Positions 62,993 to 64,000 of a stretch of 64,000 nt of DNA are shown here, piece after piece. The translations under genes and the position numbers were made by a program. The number at the start of each line of letters is the position of its first letter. The stretch's first letter is position 1. The stretch spans positions 39,200 to 103,199 of the forward strand of contig NZ_VWXK01000021.1 of NCBI RefSeq assembly GCF_011752565.1, given 5' to 3'. The DNA comes from Pantoea sp. Ap-967 (GTDB lineage Bacteria > Pseudomonadota > Gammaproteobacteria > Pseudomonadales > Pseudomonadaceae). Under the pieces are notes generated by a model. The model had not been told where the DNA came from and searched no databases. It worked only from the letters and a program-made list of their open reading frames with translations.

Positions 62993-63675
62993 TTGTCGTT
63001 GAACTCATATTCTTCGTTTGCTATGACTGGACGCCAATGCCACGAGGTGCCTGATACATCCCAATCATCATCAGCTTCGACATAAATTTGAGTAACCTCA
63101 CGCTCCATACCATACCGATGAATTGCCGAGGACGGCGCAAAATCAAGCTCTTCACTGTCAAGTGGCACCCATTTCTGAGTTACCGTTCTCGTTGTATTCG
63201 CAAAATCCTTTCCTGAGGACAGGAACACCCGACCCTCATCACCTCTAGATGTCAGAAAATTTGCAAAAAAAGCAGCACTCGATGCAACTTTATTAACACG
63301 CACGTCATCTATTTTCCACTTGCCAGGTCCAAGCACCGTTGAGAGCGTGTTTATCAAATACTCACCGTCGCCCCTGCTATTGCAAATTTTCGCATACCAC
63401 CACTTATCGAGATCAATCGGTTTGAATGGCTGATCTTTAATCAGCATCCATTCACCCGATGCAACTGGCCTGAGCGCCCTTTCTATCTGATCGCCAGTCA
63501 GAGCAACCGAGCTATACAGACCACACTCCCTCAAGAGGTCGGTGACGCCACATAACTCTTGCACATAGCGCCTACTTTTCAAATTATTCCTGACTATCGA
63601 AACCGAAAAAAATGGATTTTCAACCTTGCACAATTCTTCCTTTCTGATATTTGTCCAGCGAGCCAACTTCTCCAT
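62989..63675 (-). CDS. Hypothetical 228-residue soluble protein
   Basis: The protein starts MEKLARWTNIRKEELCKVENPFFSVSIVRNNLKSRRYVQELCGV (ATG 63675, AAGGA upstream) and has no signal peptide or membrane helix. It is rich in Trp and charged residues, with WKIDDVRVNKVASSAAFFANFLTSRGDEGRVFLSSGKDF and a C-terminal acidic stretch IYVEADDDWDVSGTSWHWRPVIANEEYEF. I do not recognise the family. Base composition is unlike the core genome. It is the first gene of the repeat-flanked pair. The region 63676-63775 upstream is AT-rich and should hold the promoter. Confidence 0.7.
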   Translation of the reverse strand: MEKLARWTNIRKEELCKVENPFFSVSIVRNNLKSRRYVQELCGVTDLLRECGLYSSVALTGDQIERALRPVASGEWMLIKDQPFKPIDLDKWWYAKICNSRGDGEYLINTLSTVLGPGKWKIDDVRVNKVASSAAFFANFLTSRGDEGRVFLSSGKDFANTTRTVTQKWVPLDSEELDFAPSSAIHRYGMEREVTQIYVEADDDWDVSGTSWHWRPVIANEEYEFNDK

Positions 63676-63775
63676 TGTTAGTCCTTCCTCACGAAAGGAT
63701 TACGTCTACATCATCCAAATAAATTTCGCATTACCAGATAATCTGAAAACGTTGTAGGAGTTTTCTGTTTTCAAG

Positions 63776-63828
63776 CATGCCTTGAGATGTTCAGCGCCTG
63801 AAAGATCGAGCGCCGCCCGCGCGGCGCT
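63776..63828 (+). repeat. 53-bp direct repeat, right copy
   Basis: The second copy of the sequence found after putA, with one mismatch, 1307 bp to the right. It runs directly into a REP element, and its hairpin lacks the outer TCGAT arm. Confidence 0.95.
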
Positions 63829-63829
63829 T

Positions 63830-64000
63830 CGCGAGCTGCGCTCGCTCCTACGTTTGTTTCGGGCCAGTGAGTACTGGGGGATTGGCGCGCGAACGCTTTG
63901 GCGCATAGCGCGATATAGCGTCGTACAAACAAGACGGTCGCGCGCATCTGCCACAGGCGTTACTGGCCGGAAACAAACGTAGGAGCGAGCGCAGCTCGCG
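63830..64000. repeat. Large REP-based inverted repeat (BIME-like)
   Basis: Bases 63830-63868 and 63962-64000 are 39-bp inverted copies with one mismatch, each a family A REP plus an ACGTTTGTTTC extension, around a 93-bp centre. The right arm ends at the window edge. The centre contains no gene; short open frames across it are artefacts of the palindrome. Confidence 0.9.

Larger units (their letters stand above)
62522..63775. other. AT-rich two-gene insert bracketed by direct repeats
   Basis: Everything between the two 53-bp repeats is visibly richer in A/T than the rest of the window and holds two overlapping genes on the minus strand. There is no transposase, integrase or terminal inverted repeat. 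The pattern suggests a DNA block inserted with duplication of the putA 3' flank, or kept by recombination between the repeats. Confidence 0.7.

Noticed and set aside
62469..63828. Insertion sequence or integron
   Set aside because: There is no transposase or integrase, no terminal inverted repeat and no attC-like site; only long direct repeats.
63706..63954. Short open frame across the right-hand REP
   Set aside because: It is translated palindrome and repeat sequence, with no ribosome site or family resemblance.

Overview
The window is typical chromosome of a high-GC gammaproteobacterium, most likely Pseudomonas of the P. putida group. The evidence is gene order (nnrD-tsaE-amiB-mutL-miaA-hfq-hflXKC; parE/parC; cytX/thiC; waaA; hldE-msbA; LPS-core genes; putP/putA), strong G/C-ending codon use, and many extragenic palindromes of the 'GTAGGAGCG...' kind known from this group. 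Nothing indicates a plasmid or prophage. All named functions rest on protein motifs and remembered gene order, not on a search.

Layout. 1-9083 (minus): the conserved superoperon of NAD(P)HX repair, tRNA modification, cell-wall amidase, mismatch repair, Hfq and HflXKC, with queG divergent (9149-10213). 10.5-18.9 kb: a TRIC-type channel protein, orn, rsgA, a small TIR-like protein, motAB, an HDOD protein, rhodanese and psd. 18979-19380: a two-repeat lectin of the Oscillatoria agardhii agglutinin (OAA) family. 19.6-32.1 kb: serB, a membrane protein, a PqiC-like lipoprotein, the parC/parE block with two secreted or anchored proteins, yqiA, cpdA, a DUF1249 protein and nudF. 32.3-38.2 kb: an RsiV-like lipoprotein, then the thiamin block (cytX, thiC with a TPP riboswitch) and a TolC-type outer membrane channel. 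38.3-55.4 kb: envelope and LPS genes (waaA, hldE, msbA, a kinase-fold protein, three glycosyltransferases, a PIG-L deacetylase, a Mig-14-like protein, a carbamoyltransferase), interrupted by a LysR/SMR pair and a FAD-oxidoreductase/aldo-keto-reductase pair. 55.6-62.5 kb: rlmJ and the divergent putP/putA proline regulon with an operator-rich control region. 62.5-63.7 kb: a clearly AT-richer two-gene cassette of unknown function, bracketed by 53-bp near-identical direct repeats, ending in a large REP-type inverted repeat.

How the genes work together. The LPS genes form one theme: Kdo transfer (waaA), heptose activation (hldE), lipid A-core flipping (msbA) and core decoration (the 48.4-55.4 kb run). 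ThiC makes the thiamin pyrimidine and CytX probably imports it; a TPP riboswitch leads the thiC transcript. PutP imports proline, PutA degrades it, and PutA's own ribbon-helix-helix domain probably acts on the shared promoter region. Most intergenic gaps are filled by paired REP palindromes of three sequence families. The best candidates for undescribed biology are the repeat-flanked two-gene cassette, the OAA-family lectin and the TIR-like protein without the usual catalytic Glu.
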